From Haloactinospora alba (lineage in GTDB: Bacteria > Actinomycetota > Actinomycetes > Streptosporangiales > Streptosporangiaceae): a DNA stretch of 64,000 nucleotides. Both the position numbers and the translations under genes were made by a program. Below the pieces are notes generated by a model that was given only the letters and a program-made list of their open reading frames with translations, searched no databases and was not told the origin of the DNA. Where the stretch lies: the NCBI RefSeq assembly GCF_006717075.1, contig NZ_VFQC01000001.1, positions 1,287,501-1,351,500 on the forward strand, written 5' to 3'. Positions 32,421-42,123 of the stretch are shown here, one piece after another. Positions within the stretch are counted from its first letter, which is position 1; each line of letters opens with the position of its first letter.

Positions 32421-33419
32421 TTGAACGCGGTCTGGGACGTCGAGGTCAGCATCATCCGGGGCATCCAGGCTCTGGGGCGATGGCTGGAACAGCCGATGCT
32501 CGCGGTGAGCGCCCTCGGTTCGGAGATGCTGTTCCTCGCGCTGCTGCCGCTGCTGTTCTGGTGCGTGCACGCGGGCTTCGGCGCGCGGATCGGTGTAGCC
32601 CTGCTCGGAACATCGGTGATTAACGGGTTACTCAAGAGCCTCGCCTACGGTGCGCGACCGTACTGGTTCGACTCGTCCGTGACGCCGATGTCCACGGAGA
32701 ACACGTTCGGCGTTCCCTCGGGCCACACACAGACGGCGACGGTCGGGTGGGGGTACGCGGCCGCCAGGATATCCTGGCGGTGGTCGTGGCCGGTGGCCGG
32801 AGCGGCGATCGGTCTGACCGCGTTCTCCCGTGTCTACCTCGGGGTGCACTTCCTGAGCGACGTACTGGTCGGCCTGGCGGTAGGGCTGGGACTGTTGTGG
32901 GGGATGCTGCGCTACGAGGGCACCGTGCTGCGTTGGTGGCGCCAGCGCAGCCTGACGGTCCAGCTCGGCATGGCAGGAGGCGTCTCGCTTCTCCCCCTGG
33001 CACTGGCGGCGTCGTGGCAGGCAGTCCGCGGCGGGTGGGAGCCCCCGGAGGGGTGGGGCGGATCGGTCCCGGGGACGGTGCCCGGTGCGTCCGTGGAACA
33101 CCTGGTCACCACGGGTGGTGCGTTTTTCGGCGTGCTGGCGGGACTGTCCGTGCTCGCGGTGCGGGGCTGGTACAGCGCGTCGGGTCCGGTCGTTTCCCGC
33201 GTGACACGGTACGTGTTCGGTGTTACCGGGCTGGTCCTCATCATGGTGGTACTGCGCCTCGCGCTGCCTGGTGGGAACGGTGCTGTGGGAGCGGTGGGCG
33301 ACTACGTCGGTTACGCGCTCATCGGGGCCTGGACCGCGCTGGGAGCCCCCGAACTGTTCGTGCGTATGGGGCTGGCGCAACGCCCCGGCACCCAGGAAGC
33401 CCAGGAAGCGGGAGTGTGA
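32421..33419 (+). CDS. PAP2-family membrane phosphatase
   Basis: The 332-residue membrane protein has the three PAP2 signature motifs: KSLAYGARPYW (C1), PSGHTQTA (C2, catalytic-loop His) and SRVYLGVHFLSDVLVG (C3, nucleophile His). Eight or nine hydrophobic segments are visible. Substrates in this superfamily include phosphatidic acid, undecaprenyl pyrophosphate and inositol lipids; none can be chosen. The TTG start at 32421 has GAGGTG about 8 nt upstream. In M. tuberculosis this slot between rpe and ribC holds ribG and lprG, so this gene replaces them. It lies before the FMN riboswitch, hence outside its control. Confidence 0.88.
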   Translation: MNAVWDVEVSIIRGIQALGRWLEQPMLAVSALGSEMLFLALLPLLFWCVHAGFGARIGVALLGTSVINGLLKSLAYGARPYWFDSSVTPMSTENTFGVPSGHTQTATVGWGYAAARISWRWSWPVAGAAIGLTAFSRVYLGVHFLSDVLVGLAVGLGLLWGMLRYEGTVLRWWRQRSLTVQLGMAGGVSLLPLALAASWQAVRGGWEPPEGWGGSVPGTVPGASVEHLVTTGGAFFGVLAGLSVLAVRGWYSASGPVVSRVTRYVFGVTGLVLIMVVLRLALPGGNGAVGAVGDYVGYALIGAWTALGAPELFVRMGLAQRPGTQEAQEAGV

Positions 33420-33497
33420 GAACAGGAACGCTGCGGGTTCCCCGCTCCCCAGGGAATGCTCCGTCATGGCACACTTGTTTCAACAAACGTAAATCCA

Positions 33498-33630
33498 ACG
33501 CGTGCTCCGGGGTCGGTGAAAGTCCGAACCGGCGGTGACAGTCCGCGACCCGACCGACATGCTCGGCCGGTGGAACCGGTGGAATTCCGGTGCCGACGGT
33601 GAAAGTCCGGATGGGAGGAAGTACGCGTGC
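33498..33630 (+). ncRNA. FMN riboswitch (RFN element)
   Basis: The RFN blocks are all present: CGGGGTCGGTGAAAGTCCGAACCGGCGGT, read as GGGGTCGGTGAAAGTCC then ACCGGCGGTGACAGTCC; CGACCCG; GCCGGTGG..GGTGGAATTCCGG; GACGGTGAAAGTCCGGATGGGAGGA; and a closing pair between ACGCGT at the 5' end and ACGCGTG at the 3' end. It would repress the riboflavin genes when FMN is abundant. A perfect 9-bp hairpin (CGTTCGGAT 33630-33638 with ATCCGAACG 33663-33671) follows directly and may form the expression platform. Confidence 0.95.
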
Positions 33631-33733
33631 GTTCGGATGGCGCCGGTGATGTGTGCCGCCGTATCCGAACGTCGAGACGGTCGCCGCACCAGTCCATCCC
33701 CGGAGCCGAGCAGGTGAAGGGGATAATTCGGAC

Positions 33734-34348
33734 GTGTTTACCGGAATCGTGGAGGAACTGGGTGAGGTTCGCTCCATTGCGCCTGTCAGCGACGCGCCGG
33801 GGGAGAACCACCGTCTGGAGCTATACGGGCCAACCGTCGTCTCGGACGCGCGGCCCGGTGACTCCATAGCCGTCAATGGCGTCTGCCTGACCGTGACCGA
33901 AGCGTCGACGGACAGCTTCACCGTCGACGTCATGCAGGAGACACTGCACAGCTCCGGCCTCGGCAACCTGTTCCCGGGGGCCCCGGTCAACCTGGAGCGC
34001 GCCGCAGCGGTCTCGGACCGGATCGGCGGACACATCGTCCAGGGCCATGTCGACGGGACCGGGGAGATCCTGGAACGCCGTGACGACGAACACGGCGAGA
34101 CCGTCCGTGTCTCACTCCCGGAGGAACTCGCCCGATACACGGTGCGGAAGGGTTCCGTCACCGTGGACGGAGTCAGCCTCACCATCGCGTCGCTGACCGA
34201 GACCTCCTTCAGTGTCGCTCTGATCCCGACCACCCTCGCGTGGACCACTCTCGGCCACAAACAGGTCGGTGACCCGGTCAACCTGGAGGTCGACGTCCTC
34301 GCCAAGTACGTGGAACGCCTGCTCGGCGACCGGAGCGCGGCCGGATGA
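33734..34348 (+). CDS. ribE: Riboflavin synthase, alpha subunit
   Basis: The 204-residue enzyme is built of two lumazine-binding beta-barrel repeats: VFTGIVEELGEVRSIAP ... GDSIAVNGVCLTVTE ... ETLHSSGLGNL, and GHIVQGHVDGTGEI ... KGSVTVDGVSLTIASL ... TTLAWTTLGHKQVGDPVNLEVDVLAKYVERL. It dismutates 6,7-dimethyl-8-ribityllumazine to riboflavin. The GTG at 33734 is the conserved start, with GAAGGGG about 11 nt upstream. It is the first gene behind the FMN riboswitch, followed by ribBA and ribH. Confidence 0.95.
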   Translation: MFTGIVEELGEVRSIAPVSDAPGENHRLELYGPTVVSDARPGDSIAVNGVCLTVTEASTDSFTVDVMQETLHSSGLGNLFPGAPVNLERAAAVSDRIGGHIVQGHVDGTGEILERRDDEHGETVRVSLPEELARYTVRKGSVTVDGVSLTIASLTETSFSVALIPTTLAWTTLGHKQVGDPVNLEVDVLAKYVERLLGDRSAAG

Positions 34349-34616
34349 GAACGATCCGGGAACCGCGGCCGGTCCGGAACCGCGCCACCGTGTTCCGGTG
34401 CTCGGGTCCCGACCAGCGGATCCGGCTTCTCCATCCCCGGCTCCGGTACGCGGGGGGAGGGAGCACCCCACCGTGCCGTCGCCGTGGGAACCGGAAACAG
34501 GGGCCGACGGTTGCCCACGTACGCGAGACATGACCCCTACCGCAACGGGGAGGCGGTGAGCCGTGACAACCGGGCGCACCCACCTCTCCAGCAATGACCC
34601 ACAGCAAGGAGCGAGG

Positions 34617-35891
34617 ATGGCCAGTACCGTCAGCGAGACGCCCGAAACCCCGATCCACCTCGACGACATACCCGGTGCTCTCGCGGACCTTGCCGCGGGC
34701 CGTCCCGTGGTCGTGGTGGACGACGAGGACCGGGAGAACGAAGGTGACCTCATATTCGCTGCCGAGAAGGCCACCCCGGAGCTCCTGGCCTTCATGATCC
34801 GCTACACCTCGGGCGTCATCTGCGTACCGATGCTCGGGGACGACCTCGACCGGCTCGAGCTCCCCCTGATGACCACGGCCAACCAGGAGAGCATGCGTAC
34901 CGCCTACACCGTCACGGTGGACGCGCGCTCGGGCATCACGACCGGAATCTCCGCCGCGGACCGTGCCCGTACGATCGGTTTGCTCGCCGACGGGGAAAGC
35001 ACGGCGAAGGACTTCGTCCGCCCCGGCCACATCCTGCCGCTGCGGTACCGCTCCGGCGGCGTCCTCAACCGGCGTGGGCACACCGAGGCCTCGGTCGACC
35101 TGGCCCGTCTGGCGGGACTGCAGCCGGCGGGTGTGCTCGCCGAAGTGGTCAACGACGACGGGACGATGGCCCGGCTACCGCGGCTGCGCGAGTTCGCCGA
35201 CGAACACGGCCTGCGTCTCGTCTCCATCGAACAACTCGTGCAGCACCTGGGAGCAGCGGAGACCACCCCCTCGGCCGTCCCCGCCCGGATCCGGCGCGTG
35301 GTCGAGACGCGGATACCCAACCGGCACGGGGAGTGGCGTGCCGTGGGTTACCGGGGATCGGCGGACGGGGCCGAGCACGTCGCTCTGATCCACGGTGACA
35401 TCGGTAACGGCACCGATGTCCTCACCCGGCTCCACTCGGAGTGCCTCACCGGCGACGCCTTCGGTTCACGCCGCTGCGACTGCGGTACCCAGCTCGAGGT
35501 GGCCATGGCCAGCATCGCCGAACACGGGAGCGGGGTCATCGTGTACCTGCGCGGACACGAGGGGCGCGGCATCGGGCTGTTGCACAAACTCCGCGCGTAC
35601 CACCTGCAGGACGACGGAGCGGACACCGTCGACGCCAACCTCGAACTGGGACTGCCCGCCGACGCGCGGGACTTCAGTGCCGGCGGCCGGATCCTCGACG
35701 ATCTCGGTGTCCACTCGGTGCGTCTGCTCAGCAACAACCCCGGCAAGGTCGAAGGGCTGGCCCGGCACGGCATAGCCGTGACCGAACGGGTCACCATGCC
35801 CACCGCCGTCACGGACGACAACCTGCACTACCTGCGCACGAAACGGGACCGAATGGGCCACGACCTTCCGGACATCGCCGCCGCCACCTGA
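34617..35891 (+). CDS. ribBA: Bifunctional DHBP synthase / GTP cyclohydrolase II
   Basis: The 424-residue fusion enzyme supplies both precursors of riboflavin. Residues about 1-205 are 3,4-dihydroxy-2-butanone-4-phosphate synthase ([19 protein letters not shown] acidic motif, [14 protein letters not shown]). The rest is GTP cyclohydrolase II with the zinc cysteines in [19 protein letters not shown] and [17 protein letters not shown]. Catalytic residues of both halves appear intact. The ATG at 34617 is preceded by AAGGAGCGAGG. A gap of 268 bp separates it from ribE, so it may have an extra promoter. RibD is not in this cluster. Confidence 0.95.
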   Translation: MASTVSETPETPIHLDDIPGALADLAAGRPVVVVDDEDRENEGDLIFAAEKATPELLAFMIRYTSGVICVPMLGDDLDRLELPLMTTANQESMRTAYTVTVDARSGITTGISAADRARTIGLLADGESTAKDFVRPGHILPLRYRSGGVLNRRGHTEASVDLARLAGLQPAGVLAEVVNDDGTMARLPRLREFADEHGLRLVSIEQLVQHLGAAETTPSAVPARIRRVVETRIPNRHGEWRAVGYRGSADGAEHVALIHGDIGNGTDVLTRLHSECLTGDAFGSRRCDCGTQLEVAMASIAEHGSGVIVYLRGHEGRGIGLLHKLRAYHLQDDGADTVDANLELGLPADARDFSAGGRILDDLGVHSVRLLSNNPGKVEGLARHGIAVTERVTMPTAVTDDNLHYLRTKRDRMGHDLPDIAAAT

Positions 35892-36467
<576 letters not shown>

Positions 36468-36510
36468 GACGGCGGGGCGGCAGCGCGCGAGATACGGAGG
36501 AAGAGGGCTT

Positions 36511-36963
36511 GTGCAGAAGGCGGCTGGGGACCCGATGGCGACGGTGACGTGGCGGCCACGCAACATTCGCCTCGTCGCCTACGGACTCGCTGCTCTCGTC
36601 CTGGCGACCATGGTGGTCCTCGCGCTGATCCTGCCGCCGGACTGGAGGCTGCAGGACCGCGCCGGCCTGGTCCTCTTCGGGGTGTTCGCGGTGTTCGCAC
36701 TTCACCTGCTGGGGCGGCCACGGTTGGTGGCCGAACAGAACCAGGTCATCGTGGTGAACAGTATCCGGACCCACGTGCTGGAATGGGCGGAGATCATCGA
36801 CATCCGGATGCCCACGGGTGAGCCGTGGCCGACGATCGACCTGGCCGACGGCTCGACCCTGGCCGTACTGGGTATCCAGAGCAGCGACGGTGAGACCGCC
36901 CGGAGGAACCTCTCCCGCTTCCGGAGCCTGCTGCACGACCGCGGCGAGGCACAGGAACCCTGA
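36511..36963 (+). CDS. PH-domain membrane protein (Rv1417-like position)
   Basis: The 150-residue protein has two membrane helices (VAYGLAALVLATMVVLALIL and a second around GLVLFGVFAVFALHLLG), then a bacterial PH domain (RLVAEQNQVIVVNSIRTHVLEWAEIIDIRMP ... TLAVLGIQSSD). A similar membrane PH protein follows ribH in M. tuberculosis. GTG 36511 has GGAGGAAG 8 nt upstream and is preferred over ATG 36535. It has no assigned function and is probably cotranscribed with ribH. Confidence 0.82.
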   Translation: MQKAAGDPMATVTWRPRNIRLVAYGLAALVLATMVVLALILPPDWRLQDRAGLVLFGVFAVFALHLLGRPRLVAEQNQVIVVNSIRTHVLEWAEIIDIRMPTGEPWPTIDLADGSTLAVLGIQSSDGETARRNLSRFRSLLHDRGEAQEP

Positions 36964-37096
36964 ACACATCCCCACCCCGCGTCCGCCGCGGGGCGGCCAG
37001 CGGCTGCAGCCGCCGGTCCCTCCCGAAGGCTCGGAGGCTCCTCGGGAACGAGCGCGAAACCGTTCGGCGCTGCCGGGTGGGGGTGAGTGGCTCAGA

Positions 37097-38371
37097 TCAT
37101 CCGGAGGAGGGAACCGTGACGGTCTCCTCCCCGAGGAAACTGGGTTTGTGCACCTGGGCGGTGGTAACCAGGTGCTCGGCGAGCTCCTCGGCATCCAGCC
37201 GCTTCTCGATCCGGCGCAGGTCGCCGACGTTGGCCGCCGTCTCCGCCTGGCGGGGGGTGAGCAGGGTGCAGCAGTCCTCGTCAGGGAGCTCGGAGATGGA
37301 CAACGTCCCGATCGCCCGTGCCTGGTCCATGATCTCGACCTTGTCCATACCGATGAGGGGGCGAAGGATCGGAAGATCCACCGAGTCGTCCAGCGCGGTG
37401 ATGTTCGTCATCGTCTGACTGGAGACCTGCCCCAGCGCGTCACCGGTGATCAGGGTCTCGGCGCCGAGGTTGTCGGCCAGCGCCTCAGCGGTCTTGAGCA
37501 TCAACCTCCGCTGGGCGAGGATCTGTAGCCGGTCGGTTCCCGACGTCGTGAGCTGCTGCTGAGCCTTGCCGAAAGGCACCACGAACAGCCGGGACCCCAC
37601 CTGGAACCGGTCCAGCTGGCGCACCAGGCTGTAGGCCTTGTAGATCGAGTCCGGGCCGGTGAACGGCATACCGGAGAAGTGCAGGAAGTCGACCTTCAGA
37701 CCTCGGCGCATCATCCGGTGCGCGGCGACGGGAGAGTCGATACCGCCGGACATCAGGGCGAGGCCACGCCCGCTCATCCCGACCGGGAGTCCTCCCTGGC
37801 CGGGGATGCCGTCGGTGAAGACGAACACCTCGTCCTTGTCGACCTCCAGGAAGACCGTGTTGTCCGGGTGTTTCAGGTTCACCGCGAGGCCGTGGTGCTC
37901 CTTGATCCGCGCTCCCACGTAGCCCGCGAGTTCGGAGGAGCTCATCGGGAACCGCTTGTTCCGCCGCCGGGCCCGCACCGCGAAGGTGCCGGTGCGGTCA
38001 GCCAGGGAACGCACGGCGACGTCGGTTACCGTGTCCACGTCCTTGGCGACGCGGCGCACCAGGTGTACCCACACGATCCCCATGACGTTGCGTACCCGCT
38101 CGGCGAGTTCGGCCACACGCTCGTCCGGGGCGTCCGGCAGCCGGATGATGATCACCCCCGAGCCGCGCTGCGAGAGCTTGATGTCGCCAAGCCCCCGTGC
38201 GGCCGAGCGGATGTTGCTGTGCAGCCTGCGCTCGAACAGCTTGCGGTTGCTGCCCTTGAGGACGATCTCGCCGAGTTTCATCAGCAGGCACAGCTCGCCA
38301 GCATCACGTCCGGCCGGGCCGGCAGCGTGTGCGGTCTGCGACCCTTCTGTGGTCTCGGACGTAGCGGTCAC
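37097..38371 (-). CDS. thiI: tRNA 4-thiouridine synthetase ThiI
   Basis: The 424-residue protein has a ferredoxin-like/THUMP N-terminal half (LLMKLGEIVLKGSNRKLFERRL ... GVRNVMGI-like RVRNVMGIVWVHL) and a PP-loop AANH ATPase with ALMSGGIDSPVAAHRMMRRG. It adenylates U8 of tRNA for thiolation and, in some bacteria, donates sulfur for thiazole synthesis. The C-terminal rhodanese domain of the E. coli form is missing, as in many Gram-positives. The GTG start at 38371 has AGGAG just upstream. It lies before pfkA on the same strand, 167 bp downstream of it, and is convergent with the PH-domain gene. Confidence 0.93.
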   Translation of the reverse strand: MTATSETTEGSQTAHAAGPAGRDAGELCLLMKLGEIVLKGSNRKLFERRLHSNIRSAARGLGDIKLSQRGSGVIIIRLPDAPDERVAELAERVRNVMGIVWVHLVRRVAKDVDTVTDVAVRSLADRTGTFAVRARRRNKRFPMSSSELAGYVGARIKEHHGLAVNLKHPDNTVFLEVDKDEVFVFTDGIPGQGGLPVGMSGRGLALMSGGIDSPVAAHRMMRRGLKVDFLHFSGMPFTGPDSIYKAYSLVRQLDRFQVGSRLFVVPFGKAQQQLTTSGTDRLQILAQRRLMLKTAEALADNLGAETLITGDALGQVSSQTMTNITALDDSVDLPILRPLIGMDKVEIMDQARAIGTLSISELPDEDCCTLLTPRQAETAANVGDLRRIEKRLDAEELAEHLVTTAQVHKPSFLGEETVTVPSSG

Positions 38372-38538
38372 GTGCGTCTCCTATGCGTGCTCCGGAGGGT
38401 GCGGTGGGCGTAGCCCCGGCGTACGGGGCCCTACCTCCAGTATCGGCCATGCGGGCCACTGGTCGCACCGGTACAGAGACGCGCTCCGCCACAGCGGAGG
38501 CTGCGGCGGAGCGCGGAACGTGGCTGGGGAGGTCCGGG

Positions 38539-39564
38539 TCAGCCGAAGAACACCTCAGCCTCCTCGTACCGCTCCGAGGGAACGGTCTTGAGCTTGTCCG
38601 TCGCTGCGGAAAGCCCCACCCGGTTGATGTCGGTACCCTGCAGCGCCACCATCGTTCCGAACGCGCCGTCGTGCACCGACTCGATGGCGTTCACACCCAG
38701 GCGGGTCGCCAGCACCCGGTCGAACGCGGAGGGGGTGCCGCCGCGCTGCACGTGACCGAGCACGACCGAGCGGGCTTCCTTGCCGGTCCGGGACTCGATC
38801 TCCTCGGAGAGGCGCTGGCTGATTCCGCCCAGCCGGACATGGCCGAAGGCGTCCTTCTCCCCGGTCGCCAGCTCCATCTGGCCCTCCTGCGGGTGGGCCC
38901 CCTCCGCGACGACGATGATGGGAGCGTAGTTGGTCTTGAACCGGCTCTCCACGTGGGAGACGACCTCGTTGATGTCGAAGGGCTTCTCCGGGATCAGGAT
39001 GACGTTCGCCCCCGCGGCCATACCGGAGTGCAGGGCGATCCACCCGGCATGCCGCCCCATGACCTCGACGACCAGAGCGCGGTGGTGGGACTCGGCGGTG
39101 GTGTGCAGCCGGTCGATGGCCTCGGTGGCAATGTTCACGGCCGTGTCGAAGCCGAACGTGTAGTCGGTCGCGTTGAGGTCGTTGTCGATGGTCTTGGGCA
39201 CTCCGACGACCTTGACCCCGCTGTCGTGGAGCTGGGTCGCGACCCCGAGCGTGTCCTCGCCCCCGATGGCGACCAGGGCGTCGATACCGAGTCCGGCCAT
39301 GTTGTCCTTGACCCGCTCGACCCCACCGTCGATCTTCAACAGATTGGTGCGTGAGGACCCGAGAATGGTGCCGCCACGCGGAAGGATTCCGCTGACCGCA
39401 GCGCGGTCCAACGGCATAGTGTCGCCCTCGAGGGGGCCGCGCCAACCATCGCGGAAACCTACGAACTCGTAGCCGTAGTCTTTGATGCCTTTGCGGACCA
39501 CCGCGCGAATGACCGCGTTCAGTCCCGGGCAGTCGCCGCCACCGGTCAGCACCCCGACTCGCAT
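38539..39564 (-). CDS. pfkA: 6-phosphofructokinase with PPi-type residues
   Basis: The 341-residue protein has the phosphofructokinase fold: GVLTGGGDCPGLNAVIR, the phosphate-binding GGED at 101-104, the catalytic PKTIDNDL (D127), MGRHAGWIAL and HVQRGGTPSAFDRVLATRLG. In E. coli numbering, residue 104 is Asp and residue 124 is Lys. These are the two changes that mark PPi-dependent enzymes such as that of Amycolatopsis methanolica; ATP-dependent enzymes have Gly at both. It could thus catalyse reversible phosphorylation of fructose-6-P with pyrophosphate. The ATG at 39564 has GAGGAG upstream. Divergent from glpK. Confidence 0.92.
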   Translation of the reverse strand: MRVGVLTGGGDCPGLNAVIRAVVRKGIKDYGYEFVGFRDGWRGPLEGDTMPLDRAAVSGILPRGGTILGSSRTNLLKIDGGVERVKDNMAGLGIDALVAIGGEDTLGVATQLHDSGVKVVGVPKTIDNDLNATDYTFGFDTAVNIATEAIDRLHTTAESHHRALVVEVMGRHAGWIALHSGMAAGANVILIPEKPFDINEVVSHVESRFKTNYAPIIVVAEGAHPQEGQMELATGEKDAFGHVRLGGISQRLSEEIESRTGKEARSVVLGHVQRGGTPSAFDRVLATRLGVNAIESVHDGAFGTMVALQGTDINRVGLSAATDKLKTVPSERYEEAEVFFG

Positions 39565-39830
39565 GCGTGTACTCCTCGAACTCGTTGGAACATCTCGAAT
39601 GCCATGCCGGGAGCAGAGCGCCCGCGCATGGACACTTGACCTCGCGGCCCGCCGCCGTCAGCCTAACGACAACGATGTGGCGGACGTCACGGTATCCGTC
39701 CTTCCTGTGTGACCAGCTGGTCCCTCCGCAACGATGCGCAGGACGACAGTCCACAGCGAGACGCGCGTGCCCGTCCGGTCCGCCCACATGGTCTAGACCA
39801 TAGTCGTCCAACATGCTGGAGGCCAACCCG

Positions 39831-41309
39831 ATGTCCGTGCTCACCATCGACGCCGGGACGACGGGCGTCACCGCGCTCATCGTCAGTGAGAACGGCACAG
39901 TTCTGGCCCGCGGTTACCACGAATTCGGTCAGCACTATCCGCAGACCGGCTGGGTGGAACACGTTCCCGAGGAGATCTGGCAGGCGACACTGGCAGCGTG
40001 CCAAGAGGCTCTGGACGCGACCGGAACCACCCCCACGTGCGTCGGCATCACCAACCAGCGTGAGACGGCCGTGCTGTGGAACCGCGCGCGCGGCAACTCG
40101 CCCCGCCGCGCGATCGTGTGGCAGGACCGACGCACCGCGGGGATCTGCACGGAACTGCGCGACGAGGGACACGAGAGCCGGGTGACGGACGTGACCGGGT
40201 TGCGGCTGGACCCGTACTTCACCGCCACCAAACTCACCTGGGTGAAACGCAACGACCGGCGCGCGTGGAGCGGTGTCGAGTCCGGCGACGTTGTCGTCGG
40301 AACCGTGGACTCCTACATCGTCTCCCGGCTGACCAACGGGGCCCGGCACGTCACCGACGCCAGCAACGCCTCACGGACCCTGCTCTACGACATCAGGACC
40401 CGACAGTGGTCCCCGGAGATGTGTGAGCTGTTCGGAGTGCCCGCGAGCGCCCTGCCGGAGGTGGTGCCCTCGTACGGCAGGGTGGGAGAGACCGACCCCG
40501 ACGTGTTCCTGGGGCTGCGGATCCCGATCTCCGGGATCGCCGGAGACCAGCAGGCCGCGATGTTCGGCCAGACCTGCTACCAGCCGGGTTCGTCCAAGTG
40601 CACGTACGGAACGGGATCGTTCGTGCTGCTCAACACCGGCACGGAGGTGGTGGAGCCGAAGCACGGCCTGCTCAGTACGGTCCTGTGGCAGCATCCCGAC
40701 GGTGCGACGGAGTACGCACTGGAAGGGTCGATCTTCGTCACGGGCGCGGCGGTGCAGTGGTTGCGCGACGGTCTGGGGCTGATCGACCGGGCTCCGCAGT
40801 CCGAGGCGCTGGCAGCCAGCGTGAGTGACTCCGCGGGGGTCGTGTTCGTTCCCGCACTGACCGGTCTGGGCGCCCCGGACTGGGATCCCCAGGCGCGTGG
40901 TGCGGTCTTCGGTATCACCCGCGGTACCGGCCGGGCGCACCTGGCACGCGCGACGCTGGAGGCGATCGCGTTCGAGGTGCGGGACGTCGCCGAAGCCATG
41001 GCGAACGCGTCGGGGAAACAGCTGCCCGAGCTACGGGTCGACGGCGGCGCGGCCGGTAACAACCTGCTGTGCCAGATCCAGTCCAACCAGCTCTCCGTGA
41101 GCGTCGCCCGTCCCGTGGTGCAGGAGACCACCGCTTTGGGAGCCGCCTTCCTCGCCGGCCTCGGCACGGGAGTCTGGGAGTCCACCGAGGAGCTGGCACG
41201 AACGTGGCAACTCGACCGGCGCTTCGAGCCCGGTCAGCGCGATGACACCGCGTACCGCCGGTGGCGCGCCGCTGTCGAACGTTCCAAGGGGTGGGCGGAC
41301 CTGGGGTGA
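39831..41309 (+). CDS. glpK: Glycerol kinase
   Basis: The 492-residue FGGY kinase phosphorylates glycerol to glycerol-3-P. Features are the N-terminal phosphate loop TIDAGTTGVTALIVSE, ITNQRETAVLW with the substrate-contact RE, IVWQDRRTA, ISGIAGDQQAAMFGQ (catalytic Asp), KCTYGTGSFVLLNTG, and the C-terminal LRVDGGAAGNNLLCQIQ adenosine-contact motif. ATG 39831 is chosen over 39813 because GGAGG at 39816-39820 sits about 10 nt before it. No glpF or glpD is seen beside it. The 3' end is 19 bp from the convergent response regulator. Confidence 0.95.
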   Translation: MSVLTIDAGTTGVTALIVSENGTVLARGYHEFGQHYPQTGWVEHVPEEIWQATLAACQEALDATGTTPTCVGITNQRETAVLWNRARGNSPRRAIVWQDRRTAGICTELRDEGHESRVTDVTGLRLDPYFTATKLTWVKRNDRRAWSGVESGDVVVGTVDSYIVSRLTNGARHVTDASNASRTLLYDIRTRQWSPEMCELFGVPASALPEVVPSYGRVGETDPDVFLGLRIPISGIAGDQQAAMFGQTCYQPGSSKCTYGTGSFVLLNTGTEVVEPKHGLLSTVLWQHPDGATEYALEGSIFVTGAAVQWLRDGLGLIDRAPQSEALAASVSDSAGVVFVPALTGLGAPDWDPQARGAVFGITRGTGRAHLARATLEAIAFEVRDVAEAMANASGKQLPELRVDGGAAGNNLLCQIQSNQLSVSVARPVVQETTALGAAFLAGLGTGVWESTEELARTWQLDRRFEPGQRDDTAYRRWRAAVERSKGWADLG

Positions 41310-41328
41310 GTTCCCCTCCCCGCGTTCC

Positions 41329-42015
41329 TCACTCGTCCAAGCCTTGGTCGATGGCGTAGCGGGCCAGTTCCACGCGGTTGTGCAGCTGGAGTTTGCTCAG
41401 CGTGTTCTGCACGTGGTTCTGCACTGTGCGGTGGGAGACAGTGAGACGCTCGGCGATGCGTTTGTAGCTCAGCCCCTTGGCCACCAGGCGCAGAATCTCC
41501 GTCTCCCGAGGGGTCAGGTAAGGAGTGTCTCCCCGCTCGTTCTCACCCGTGGCTGCTGACTGCGGTCCGGAAGCCATCCTGCGGTACTCACCGAGGACGA
41601 GTCCGGCGAGACCGGGGGTGAAAACCGCTTCGCCCTCGTGGACGCTTCCCACCGCCGCGATGAGTTCCTCCCGGCTGGCTGACTTCACCACATAGCCAGT
41701 GGCTCCCGCTTTCACCGCGTCGAGCACGTCGGGTTGCTCACCGCTGGCCGAGAGCACCAGGACACGGGGTGGTTCGGCCATGGCGACGAGCCGCTGCGTC
41801 ACCTCAACCCCGGAGATGTCGGGAAGCTGGAGGTCAACCACCGCGACGGTGGGTTGGGCGGCGGGCGCCACGCGGATCGCCTTGTCGCCCCTGCCGGCTG
41901 TCGCCACAACGTCCATCCCGGCTTCAGCGAGGTCACGCGCCACCGCGTCACACCACATCGGGTGGTCGTCGACCACCATGACCCGGACTCGGTTCGCATC
42001 GGCGGGTGTGTCCAT
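41329..42015 (-). CDS. Orphan LuxR-type response regulator
   Basis: The 228-residue protein has a receiver domain (D16, D17 acidic pocket; D61 phosphoacceptor in VAVVDLQLPDISG; K at TGYVVKSAS) and a C-terminal LuxR/FixJ helix-turn-helix (LTPRETEILRLVAKGLSYKRIAERL ... VQNHVQNTLSKLQLHNRVELARYA). No histidine kinase gene is nearby, so its partner is encoded elsewhere or it is activated otherwise. The ATG at 42015 is the likely start; the upstream extension to 42090 does not align. It is transcribed in the same direction as pknL, 108 bp downstream of it, which makes a functional link with that Ser/Thr kinase possible but unproven. Confidence 0.9.
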   Translation of the reverse strand: MDTPADANRVRVMVVDDHPMWCDAVARDLAEAGMDVVATAGRGDKAIRVAPAAQPTVAVVDLQLPDISGVEVTQRLVAMAEPPRVLVLSASGEQPDVLDAVKAGATGYVVKSASREELIAAVGSVHEGEAVFTPGLAGLVLGEYRRMASGPQSAATGENERGDTPYLTPRETEILRLVAKGLSYKRIAERLTVSHRTVQNHVQNTLSKLQLHNRVELARYAIDQGLDE

Positions 42016-42123
42016 GCCACGAGACCATAGCCTGTCCCCACCGCTGGCGACACACCTCTTGTCCCTCTCCGAGGCGCCCGGCGCCATCAACCCCGTTGCG
42101 GGGAACCTCGCCGGTTCCCGGAG

